Source: Methanobacteriota archaeon (lineage in GTDB: Archaea > Halobacteriota > Halobacteria > Halobacteriales > Halalkalicoccaceae). From it: a stretch of DNA of 5,697 nucleotides. The notes beneath the pieces were generated by a model. That model did not search any database, had not been told where the DNA came from, and saw only the letters and a list, made by a program, of their open reading frames with translations. Each line of letters starts with the position of its first letter. Position 1 is the stretch's first letter. The position numbers were made by a program, and so were the translations under genes. The stretch spans positions 1 to 5,697 of the forward strand of contig JADFQH010000213.1 in the NCBI GenBank assembly GCA_022561895.1, given 5' to 3'. This document shows positions 1 through 4,922 of the stretch, one piece after another.

Positions 1-5
1 TTACC

Positions 6-29
6 TGGGGGGTGTCGCGCGATCCCCCA
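6..29. repeat. G/C-tract inverted repeat at left edge
   Basis: TGGGGG at 6-11 pairs with CCCCCA at 24-29 around a 12-nt loop that itself contains the palindrome TCGCGCGA (15-22). It lies just before the hairpin row at 44-205 but lacks the three-base loop of that row, so I keep it apart. It could be the 3' stem-loop of a gene beyond the left edge; nothing in the window decides this. Confidence 0.4.
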
Positions 30-43
30 ACCACTCTCTGCTC

Positions 44-205
44 ACGGGCCGAAGGCCCGTTCGCACGGCCCGCGGGAGCGAAGGTCCCGCGCTGTCGCCA
101 GAGCGAAGCTCTGACAACATCACCGGATGGCAAAGCCATCCGGTTAGCAGCCGGAAAGCGGAGCTTTCCGACGACAAAAAACCGCGAGCGCGGAGCGCTC
201 GCGGT
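44..205. repeat. Tandem array of six C-RRA-G triloop hairpins
   Basis: Six successive inverted repeats fill this stretch. Arms are 44-50/54-60 (7 bp, loop GAA), 71-77/85-91 (7 bp, then a G-G mismatch and a C-G pair closing loop GAA at 80-82), 99-104/108-113 (6 bp, GAA), 122-131/135-144 (10 bp, AAA), 152-159/163-170 (8 bp, GGA) and 181-191/195-205 (11 bp, GGA). All except the second are perfect. Every loop is three purines closed by C on the left and G on the right; five of six fit GNA, a loop type known to make unusually stable DNA mini-hairpins such as GCGAAGC, which occurs exactly in the third hairpin. Linkers are 7-10 nt and hairpin centres are 25-32 nt apart. The arms are not copies of each other, so the fold rather than the sequence is what repeats. 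Function is unknown: a structured RNA, a terminator or insulator block, or a protein-binding or recombination site are all possible. Confidence 0.9.
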
Positions 206-213
206 CCGTCACG

Positions 214-232
214 CTATACAATTTGGTTTACT
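214..232 (+). promoter_or_regulatory. Possible promoter region for the small protein gene
   Basis: After the last hairpin the base composition turns AT-rich (CTATACAATTTGGTTTACT). This is the only TATA-like stretch between the hairpins and the gene starting at 307. A start site about 25 nt downstream would give a leader of roughly 50-65 nt. I see no convincing ribosome binding site at either candidate start, so this is weak. Confidence 0.22.
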
Positions 233-306
233 GATTCCAACTCTCGCTCTTTCTCAGTTCGAGCGGCGCTGGTAGATTGAAGTAGGTGGCTGGCGTACTC
301 ACATCC

Positions 307-483
307 ATGTTCCGAGCGATTCTACCCGACGGAGAACTCGACTGTGAACGCTACGAGGAGACCGAACACGGCGTGAAACTCTACGTCGAAGAGGACGAGT
401 TGGTCGCGTTCGTTCCCTACGCGAACCTCGTCGCCATCATCAACGGGGAGATCGAACAGCCCGAGGACCGCTCGGTTTTCTAA
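307..483 (+). CDS. Small acidic conserved haloarchaeal protein, function unknown
   Basis: Encodes 58 residues beginning MFRAILPDGELDCERYEE and ending in DRSVF. The reading frame is rich in Glu/Asp with GC-rich third positions, as in the other genes here. A hydrophobic stretch near residues 33-46 (VAFVPYANLVAIIN) alternates with charged residues and looks like a compact beta-rich soluble domain; there is no signal peptide, metal-binding cysteine set or membrane helix. A GTG at 286 in the same frame would add seven residues (MAGVLTS). I prefer the ATG at 307 because the extension is not acidic and MFRAILPDG reads like a natural first strand, but the start is not settled. The stop overlaps the stop of the convergent purM by four bases. 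I do not recognise a named family, and the function is unknown. Confidence 0.8.
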   Translation: MFRAILPDGELDCERYEETEHGVKLYVEEDELVAFVPYANLVAIINGEIEQPEDRSVF

Positions 484-1448
484 AGAGCGAGTCCGCGAAT
501 CTCGATCCCTTCACCCCGTTCAACGCGCCCGATTATCCGGCCATTCGTTTCGTCAGCCAGCGCTTCGGCCCCCTCCGAGAGAGCCGCAACGAAGCCCGTC
601 CCCATGTTAAACGTACGAAACATCTCCTCATCGGTCACGCCTGCCTCCTGTATGAACTCGAAGATCGGCTGGGCGGGACAGGGGTCCTCGATCACGTAGC
701 GATGCTCCCCGAGGCGTTCGAGGTTCGTCCACCCGCCGCCGGTGATGTGGGCCGCGCCGCGAGTTCCGTATGAGCGCATCGGTTCGAGTAGGTGGGTGTA
801 GAGTCGCGTCGGTTCTAAGAGCGCGTCTCCCACCGTTTCGTAGCCCTCGAACGGGACCCCCTCATCGTAACCCCCTTCGCGTGTCGCGACCTCGCGCGCG
901 AGCGTCAGTCCATTGGAATGGATTCCCGACGACGGCCAGCCTACCAGTTGATCGCCCGGTTCTGCCCGCCCCTCGAAAACCGACTCTTTGGGAGCGAGCC
1001 CCGCACAGGTGCCCGCGAGATCGAGTCCAGTGATTACGTCGGGCATCACCGCCGTCTCACCGCCGACGAGTGCGAGACCCGCCTCCTCGGCACCCGCGGA
1101 AAGCCCCGCGCCGACCTGCTGTGCGATATCTTCATCCGGCTCTTCGACCGCGAGATAATCGACGAATGCGACCGGCTCGACGCCCGCCGCGACGAGGTCG
1201 TTCGCGTTCATCGCGATGCAGTCGATCCCGATACTCGAGTAATCATCGAGCGCTTTCGCCACTAGGAGTTTCGTGCCAACGCCGTCAGTAGCGAGCGCCA
1301 GATATCGGTCCCCGATGTCGAGCAAGCCCGCATAATCGCCCTCTGTCTCCCCTATCGAGGAGACCAGCGCCATCGTCGCGGCCTCGCTATCGGCGATATC
1401 GACGCCAGCGTTCGAATAGGTGAGCTCCTCGTCGTCAGTATCGCTCAT
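480..1448 (-). CDS. purM: Phosphoribosylformylglycinamidine cyclo-ligase (AIR synthetase)
   Basis: PurM closes the imidazole ring in purine biosynthesis: it converts formylglycinamidine ribonucleotide plus ATP to aminoimidazole ribonucleotide, in the cytoplasm, as a dimer. The 322-residue product carries the family signatures in order: YSNAGVDI (11-18), the nucleotide-binding TDGVGTKLL (54-62), MNANDLVAAG (80-89), GGETA (129-133), SSGIHSNG (173-180), HITGGGWTNLER (234-245) and FNMGTGF (280-286). The length fits the family (about 320-350), so both AIRS domains are complete. The frame stays open to a GTG at 1475, but the ATG at 1448 gives the acidic N-terminus MSDTDDEELTYSNAGVD and has a TATA-like box about 27 nt upstream, so I use it. 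The gene stands alone, not in a pur operon, and its TAG overlaps the stop of the convergent small gene. Confidence 0.97.
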   Translation of the reverse strand: MSDTDDEELTYSNAGVDIADSEAATMALVSSIGETEGDYAGLLDIGDRYLALATDGVGTKLLVAKALDDYSSIGIDCIAMNANDLVAAGVEPVAFVDYLAVEEPDEDIAQQVGAGLSAGAEEAGLALVGGETAVMPDVITGLDLAGTCAGLAPKESVFEGRAEPGDQLVGWPSSGIHSNGLTLAREVATREGGYDEGVPFEGYETVGDALLEPTRLYTHLLEPMRSYGTRGAAHITGGGWTNLERLGEHRYVIEDPCPAQPIFEFIQEAGVTDEEMFRTFNMGTGFVAALSEGAEALADETNGRIIGRVERGEGIEIRGLAL

Positions 1449-1472
1449 GGCCGACAGGGCGTGCGGTGCGGG

Positions 1473-1479
1473 CAAAAGG
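1473..1479 (-). promoter_or_regulatory. Candidate TATA box for purM
   Basis: On the minus strand the sequence CCTTTTGC is centred about 27 nt upstream of the purM ATG. That is the spacing expected for a leaderless haloarchaeal transcript that starts at or next to the start codon. The box is a weak match to the archaeal consensus, so the call rests mainly on position. Confidence 0.35.
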
Positions 1480-1636
1480 ACTCGTCGTTATTCTCCCTTT
1501 TAGCGGCTATACAGCCATACACTCGCTATCTCATGCTGCTTGCTCATTCGGTCGCACTTCTTACAGCGACCTACACTATCGGCGGTGAACGGTTATGTGA
1601 GTTACAAAGACAGAATCTCGGTCCACGCTCGATGTA

Positions 1637-1674
1637 TCTCACGAGGAGCTCTGAGAACTGATCCTTCCGGGATC
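1637..1674. repeat. Two short stem-loops in the purM-mrr intergenic region
   Basis: TCTCA (1637-1641) pairs with TGAGA (1652-1656), and a few bases on GATCC (1660-1664) pairs with GGATC (1670-1674) around a five-base loop. Each is short enough to arise by chance, but they sit next to the long nested hairpin at 1681-1770 and could belong to the same structured region. No coding frame of haloarchaeal character crosses them. Confidence 0.35.
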
Positions 1675-1680
1675 GGCTGT

Positions 1681-1770
1681 GCTATTATACCGTCGGACAG
1701 AACGGTTGATAGATTCGCCGACGGCCGTTCCCGGCGACAACGTATCAAAGCCTCTGACCGACGGTATAGC
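1681..1770. repeat. Ninety-base nested inverted repeat flanked by A10
   Basis: Three stems share almost the same centre (about 1726). The outer arms are GCTAT plus ACCGTCGG on the left (1681-1696, with a 3-nt insertion TAT) and CCGACGGT plus ATAGC on the right (1758-1770). The match continues inwards with CAGA/TCTG (1698-1701/1753-1756) and TTGATA/TATCAA (1706-1711/1743-1748). An inner stem joins TCGCCG (1715-1720) and CGGCGA (1732-1737). Ten A residues follow directly at 1771-1780. The heptamer CCGACGG occurs twice (1718-1724 and 1758-1764) and its complement CCGTCGG once (1690-1696), so the left arm could pair with either copy. It could be a structured RNA, a miniature inverted-repeat element or an operator cluster. 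I see no clear target-site duplication. Confidence 0.7.
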
Positions 1771-1831
1771 AAAAAAAAAACGTTTGGTTTTACGCCCCGA
1801 GCCCACCGCTCGATTCTCCATGAAAATCGAG
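1771..1831 (-). terminator. Probable transcription terminator of the nuclease gene
   Basis: Reading the minus strand from the nuclease stop, the transcript meets a hairpin (CTCGATT 1809-1815 with AATCGAG 1825-1831, extended by two further pairs after one mismatch) and then ten uninterrupted T residues (1780-1771). T-tracts are the main intrinsic termination signal in archaea. The implied 3' untranslated region is about 140 nt. The same T/A run borders the long nested hairpin, so the stop signal may be compound. Confidence 0.55.
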
Positions 1832-1919
1832 ATACTCACCACTGACTTCCTCGACCGTTCACGGGCACGAACGATGCGACCGGCGGTCGCGCGGAACGAG
1901 GTCGTTTCGATCCCACGAG

Positions 1920-2933
1920 TCACTCGAAGCCGACCGCTCGCCAGCGCATCAACAGATACCACATCCCGACGAACATCGCGAAAACAGGGAGTATCGCCGC
2001 GGCCGCATACCACCGCCGCCATCGCGTCCAGTGGCCGTCCTTCAGGATCGCGTAGGGCAGGGCGACCCACGCAAACAGCATGACGAGACCGAGATCCGTA
2101 CCCGCAAGCGCCGCCCCGAGGACCCACGCGCCGGTTGCACCCGCGACCCATTTCCAACGCTCGTCCGGTAGTCTGCTTGCGAGCGGTCCATCGTTTTCTG
2201 CAGTCGCCAGCTGTTGCTCGGTCGCGGAATCGGACTGGAGTGGATCAAGACGCCGGTGTTCAGTCGAGAAAACCGATTCCGAGGCAGTAATAGCCGGTGG
2301 CTGCTCCGCCGACTCGACCGTTGGTTCCGGCTCAGGTTCAGCGACCGCCGGAACGTATTTCTCGACGATATCCTCAGCCGCTAGCTCCTCGATAAGCGCA
2401 ACGAGATCGTCGCCATCGACGAGTTTCACGTTGAGCTTGTGGGCAATCTCTTCGGCTTGGCCCGAAAACCCGTTCGTCGTGACGACGAGCACCTTATCCA
2501 CACCGTGGCGCTGGTGTTTCAGACTCGCGTACTGCTGGATATCCGGGCTTCCTACCGTCGTTGTCGGCCCGTATCGTTTCGCCTGAATCAGCGCTTTCTC
2601 CTCGTACGGCGAGCGCCGAGTCGCGACCACGTCGATCCCTTTATCAGCTGACTGGGTCGAGACCTCGGTACTCCAGCCCATTCGCTCCCAGAGATCCCCG
2701 ACGAAATGTTCGAACTCGTAGTTGTCCATCCTCTGAAGAACTTCCTTGAGATCCGAATCCGCCGTAATACCACTGAAATCGGCTCCAACACGAGTCCCTC
2801 CGTTCGCCCGTTGTTCGGGTTCGTCGGCTCTCGCTTTCCGATCGCCGTCGCCTGCTTTTTCGAGTTCGCGAAACGCCTTTTTCGTCTGATTATACGCTTT
2901 TCGTCCGAGAAGGTGTTTCAGACTGCGTTTCAT
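1920..2933 (-). CDS. Membrane-anchored Mrr-family restriction endonuclease-like protein
   Basis: A 337-residue protein in three parts. Residues 1-65 are basic then mixed and look like a flexible or helical lead-in. Residues about 70-185 form an Mrr-type PD-(D/E)XK nuclease domain: YEFEHFVGDLWERMGW at 72-87 with a conserved Glu (E75), the metal-binding Asp in KGIDVVA (D101) and the catalytic QAK motif (117-119), then DIQQYASLKH (131-140) and VVTTNGFSGQAEEIA (150-164). All catalytic residues are present, so the enzyme should be active. Residues 195-258 are an acidic, Pro/Ser-rich linker. Residues 261-330 hold about three hydrophobic helices (261-279, 280-298, 309-329) with a basic WTRWRRW loop, which the positive-inside rule places in the cytoplasm with the nuclease. 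Mrr relatives cut modified or foreign DNA; cleavage specificity cannot be read here. No methylase or partner gene adjoins it. The ATG at 2933 is the natural start. Confidence 0.88.
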   Translation of the reverse strand: MKRSLKHLLGRKAYNQTKKAFRELEKAGDGDRKARADEPEQRANGGTRVGADFSGITADSDLKEVLQRMDNYEFEHFVGDLWERMGWSTEVSTQSADKGIDVVATRRSPYEEKALIQAKRYGPTTTVGSPDIQQYASLKHQRHGVDKVLVVTTNGFSGQAEEIAHKLNVKLVDGDDLVALIEELAAEDIVEKYVPAVAEPEPEPTVESAEQPPAITASESVFSTEHRRLDPLQSDSATEQQLATAENDGPLASRLPDERWKWVAGATGAWVLGAALAGTDLGLVMLFAWVALPYAILKDGHWTRWRRWYAAAAILPVFAMFVGMWYLLMRWRAVGFE

Positions 2934-2948
2934 CGACGATACCTCGCA

Positions 2949-3007
2949 TAAGGACGGTCGTCGTCCCTTACCGGTCGTCGCCCGTTCGAGTCGGCGATCG
3001 CCGGTAA
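2949..3007. repeat. Two overlapping hairpins upstream of the nuclease gene
   Basis: The first pairs TAAGGACG (2949-2956) with CGTCCCTTA (2962-2970), leaving one bulged base. The second pairs 2968-2982 with 2993-3007: TTACCGG with CCGGTAA outside and TCGCC with GGCGA inside, separated by three bases of poor pairing, around a ten-base loop. The two share bases 2968-2970, so they cannot both form fully. They lie 16-74 bases before the nuclease start codon, inside its probable 5' leader or promoter, and may be an operator or leader structure. Confidence 0.55.
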
Positions 3008-3057
3008 ACGGTGACGGCCGTCCCCATCAGCATGCATACATTCTTCTCAGACTGCCA

Positions 3058-3067
3058 GCATAAATAG
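3058..3067 (-). promoter_or_regulatory. Candidate TATA box for the nuclease gene
   Basis: The minus strand reads CTATTTATGC, the best TATA match upstream of the nuclease gene. A transcript starting about 25 nt downstream would have a leader near 100 nt that contains the two overlapping hairpins. No good TATA element sits at the leaderless distance from the ATG at 2933. Confidence 0.35.
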
Positions 3068-3137
3068 CCACCGAAACGAGGAATTTTCCGTCTCTCGACC
3101 CTGTTCCGACGAAAGTAGAACGGCTGGAGAGGAAATA

Positions 3138-3155
3138 GGTATATTCTGATATAAC
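3138..3155. promoter_or_regulatory. AT-rich inverted repeat, possible operator or promoter
   Basis: GGTATAT (3138-3144) and ATATAAC (3149-3155) form an inverted repeat with one mismatch around TCTG. It is the most AT-rich stretch between the nuclease gene and the mini-protein gene, and contains TATA elements on both strands. It is about 65-80 bases upstream of the mini-protein start and about 205 from the nuclease start, so it could be a regulator site between divergent promoters. This is inferred from composition and symmetry only. Confidence 0.3.
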
Positions 3156-3189
3156 TCGATTGAAGGGTTGACGGCATGGCTTCTCAATA

Positions 3190-3199
3190 CTTATCAAAC
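3190..3199 (+). promoter_or_regulatory. Candidate TATA box for the membrane mini-protein
   Basis: CTTATCAAAC is centred about 27 nt before the ATG at 3220, the spacing of a leaderless haloarchaeal promoter. It supports the small open reading frame being expressed. Confidence 0.4.
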
Positions 3200-3219
3200 A
3201 CCGCCACACAGGATGGGGT

Positions 3220-3342
3220 ATGTACCCGCTTCCGCTGGAACAACACGGCACGTACCCGATCGGCATCGAGATCCTCGGCACAGGCACGCTGATACTCTGT
3301 CTCGTGCTAACGTTCGCGTGGCTGTTCTATCTCTATCGCTGA
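3220..3342 (+). CDS. Forty-residue single-helix membrane mini-protein
   Basis: A short frame encodes 40 residues: a polar lead MYPLPLEQHGTYPIG, then one continuous hydrophobic helix (about residues 17-38, IEILGTGTLILC then LVLTFAWLFYL) and a final YR before TGA. Codons are GC-rich in third position (ctg, ctc, acg, gcg), as in haloarchaeal genes. The overlapping frames instead give Arg/His-rich products typical of noise. The candidate TATA box at 3190-3199 is at leaderless distance. No start on this frame extends it convincingly. It lies between two minus-strand genes and converges on cinA. The terminal Arg and the aromatic belt near it suggest the C-terminus faces the cytoplasm. I do not recognise a family; an accessory subunit or stress-related membrane peptide would be guesses. 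Confidence 0.65.
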   Translation: MYPLPLEQHGTYPIGIEILGTGTLILCLVLTFAWLFYLYR

Positions 3343-3354
3343 TTATCTCGATCA

Positions 3355-3366
3355 ATAGTTATATAT
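3355..3366. promoter_or_regulatory. Orphan AT-rich TATA-like element
   Basis: ATAGTTATATAT follows the mini-protein stop by 12 bases. On the plus strand it reads as a good TATA sequence, but no credible gene starts downstream before the convergent cinA. It could drive an antisense or non-coding transcript into the cinA 3' end, or simply be AT-rich spacer. Confidence 0.2.
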
Positions 3367-3396
3367 CGGATGGTGACGTAGCGTGTGTGCAGGTCT

Positions 3397-3450
3397 CCAT
3401 CGGACTCTTACCACAGTGCCTCTGACAGGATGCGGTCCGATGGGGGCATT
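3397..3450. terminator. Probable bidirectional terminator hairpin
   Basis: CCATCGGAC (3397-3405) pairs perfectly with GTCCGATGG (3435-3443) around a 29-base loop. The stem begins eight bases after the cinA stop on the minus strand. On the plus strand it is followed by GGGCATTTTATT, giving a short T-tract for transcripts coming from the mini-protein gene. Its position between two convergent genes fits a shared terminator. The loop is long, so a simple hairpin terminator is not certain. Confidence 0.45.
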
Positions 3451-4140
3451 TTATTCATCCAGTTCGACGCGCTCACGGAGCCACTCGGCCGCCGCTTCGA
3501 CCGTCTGCTCATCAGTCCCAGTGATTTTCAGCCGAACGCCATCGCCGGGATAGCTTCCGACAGAGACGTCGAATCGTTCCTGTAACGCCTCCAATCGCGG
3601 GACGAGCGCGCTTTCGGGTTCGGACGTGTAGACCCGATCGACGTACCGGGGTTCGCCCTCGAACTGTTCTACTACATCCTCGAACATCGCTTTCATCTCG
3701 CTTGGAACCCCTGGAAGGACGTAGATTCCTTGGACTACGGCACCGGGTGCGACGCCGACATCGTTGTGAAGCGGGCGCGCCCCGCGGGGCAGATCCGCGG
3801 TTCCCTTAGTGAGATCCCCGCGCGTATAGCCCCCTTCCTCGGTCAGCCACGCCAGCGCTTCCTCGCTCTGTGCGACCTCGCGACCGAGCGCCGCCGCGAC
3901 CCCTTCCATCGTCAGATCGTCGTGCGTGGGTCCCAGCCCTCCAGTAATGATCACGGCGTCGTAGGTCGCGTGATACTCGTTGACGACGCTTGCGATCTCC
4001 GATATCACATCCGGAACGACGGTTACGCGTTCTACGTCGACACCGCGTTCGGAGAGACGCTGTCCGAGCCACGTGGCGTTCGTGTTGACCGTATCGCCCG
4101 CAAGAATTTCGTCGCCGACGCTGATCAGCGCGACGTGCAT
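3451..4140 (-). CDS. CinA-like MoCF/molybdopterin-binding domain protein
   Basis: The 229-residue product is a stand-alone CinA N-terminal (MoCF_biosynth) domain. Key motifs are VGDEILAGDTVNTNATWLG (8-26), the signature ITGGLGPTHDD (65-75) and VLPGVPSEM (141-149), followed by a C-terminal alpha/beta segment to residue 229. Bacterial CinA adds a PncC amidohydrolase domain of about 160 residues; it is missing here, as is usual in archaeal members. Bacterial CinA enzymes act on pyridine nucleotides such as ADP-ribose or NMN, and related folds bind molybdopterin; the substrate of this short form is unknown. The ATG at 4140 starts the family's typical M-x-V-A-L-I-S-V-G-D. A GTG at 4173, overlapping the upstream TGA as GTGA, would add MSFSPSARTAG. 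Either is possible and I favour 4140. A CTTTAG element lies about 27 nt before it. It is the last gene of its cluster. Confidence 0.88.
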   Translation of the reverse strand: MHVALISVGDEILAGDTVNTNATWLGQRLSERGVDVERVTVVPDVISEIASVVNEYHATYDAVIITGGLGPTHDDLTMEGVAAALGREVAQSEEALAWLTEEGGYTRGDLTKGTADLPRGARPLHNDVGVAPGAVVQGIYVLPGVPSEMKAMFEDVVEQFEGEPRYVDRVYTSEPESALVPRLEALQERFDVSVGSYPGDGVRLKITGTDEQTVEAAAEWLRERVELDE

Positions 4141-4169
4141 GCCCGCCGTTCGGGCCGATGGACTAAAGC

Positions 4170-4922
4170 TCACCGCATTCCCGGTGGCGGCTTACTGTCG
4201 TCGTCCTCGACATCGACATCGAGTCCCATCTCCTCGCGTCGTCGTCTGAGTTCCTCCATCTGTCGGTAGACGTACGCGCCCGCGATGGCCGCCCCGATCG
4301 ATGCGACGACGATGAGTCCACCGAAGAGATAGACATCGCGTTCGAGATAGTAGCGCACCGAGATGGCGCTTGCGTCCATCTCCTCCCAGCGGATATGGGT
4401 CTGATCGTCGATGATCTCGGTTTCGGAGCCGCCCGGCCGAACGTTCCCGATCACGAAGTTATCGACCCGATAGCCCGGCGGCAGGATCACCTCATAGGAG
4501 CCATCGCTGAACGTCTCGGTAGCGAAATTTCTCGACTGGGAGTCGGAGGTGAACGCGAACTGACCCTCTTCTGCTGGGAAGGTGACGTTCACTTCGGAAC
4601 GAGTCTCTTCGACCTCGATCTCCTCGGCTCCAACGACCGTCCCATCGGGATGGCGAAACTGTACCGCCCGAACGTCGATCGGGTTGTCATCGCCATAGCG
4701 AGTGGACTGATACAGCCGCATCGTCGATTGGTCCTCGATCGTATAGACGGCTTGGTACTCGCCATCGGTGATCTCGATCGTCGCGTTGGCGTCGGTCTCC
4801 CAGTCGTACTCCGTTTCCTCGGAAAGACCATCCTCACTCGTTAGCGACCCAAATCCCGCACACCCCGCAACCGCGACGGCACCGGCAGCCCCACCGGCCG
4901 CGAGGAACTCCCGTCGTTTCAT
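4170..4922 (-). CDS. Tat-exported lipoprotein with C-terminal membrane helix (probably DUF5803)
   Basis: The 250-residue product begins MKRREFLAAGGAAGAVAVAGC: twin arginines at 3-4 with REFL, a short Ala/Gly hydrophobic stretch and a lipobox ending in Cys21, so it is predicted to be folded in the cytoplasm, exported by Tat and lipid-anchored at Cys21. Residues about 35-190 are acidic and strand-rich and should lie outside the cell. A single hydrophobic helix spans about 197-219 (VYLFGGLIVVASIGAAIAG), followed by MEELRRRREEMG, whose Arg run fits the cytoplasmic side, and an acidic Pro-ending tail. The protein would thus be held at both ends. The start overlaps the stop of the DUF2110 gene as ATGA, which fixes it at 4922; an upstream extension of the frame is a shadow. 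Assignment to DUF5803 is from memory of haloarchaeal annotation and gene order, and function is unknown. Confidence 0.85.
   Translation of the reverse strand: MKRREFLAAGGAAGAVAVAGCAGFGSLTSEDGLSEETEYDWETDANATIEITDGEYQAVYTIEDQSTMRLYQSTRYGDDNPIDVRAVQFRHPDGTVVGAEEIEVEETRSEVNVTFPAEEGQFAFTSDSQSRNFATETFSDGSYEVILPPGYRVDNFVIGNVRPGGSETEIIDDQTHIRWEEMDASAISVRYYLERDVYLFGGLIVVASIGAAIAGAYVYRQMEELRRRREEMGLDVDVEDDDSKPPPGMR

Noticed and set aside
44..205. CRISPR array
   Set aside because: The repeating units share a fold but not a sequence, and there are no constant repeats with spacers of even length.
12..275. Open frame through the hairpin array
   Set aside because: Its product is Arg/Ala/Pro-rich without acidic character, starts at a GTG inside a G-tract and runs straight through six perfect hairpins. 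The frame is open because stops are rare in GC-rich DNA.
1461..1661. Plus-strand frame beside the purM promoter
   Set aside because: It is neutral in charge, lacks GC-rich third positions, starts at a GTG overlapping the purM promoter and has no initiation signal.
1639..2157. Minus-strand frame overlapping the 3' part of the nuclease gene
   Set aside because: The product is Arg/Gly-rich with basic character and runs in another frame over the transmembrane-coding part of the nuclease gene and the nested hairpin. It is a shadow frame.
2080..2586. Ser-rich plus-strand frame opposite the nuclease gene
   Set aside because: Ser/Ala-rich composition is what the complement of Asp/Glu/Arg-coding haloarchaeal DNA gives; the nuclease on the other strand has clear catalytic motifs.
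2984..2992. GTTCGAGTC resembling a tRNA T-loop
   Set aside because: Only three flanking pairs fit a T-stem, and there is no acceptor, anticodon or D-arm at the needed distances. The bases are the loop of a larger hairpin.
3168..3425. Plus-strand frame overlapping the mini-protein gene
   Set aside because: It gives an Arg/His/Thr-rich product in another frame. The mini-protein frame has a coherent membrane helix, better codon use and a suitably placed promoter.
3779..3790. Perfect palindrome GCCCCGCGGGGC
   Set aside because: It lies inside cinA where it encodes the ordinary Pro-Arg-Gly-Ala-Arg segment; a 12-base GC palindrome is unsurprising in this composition.
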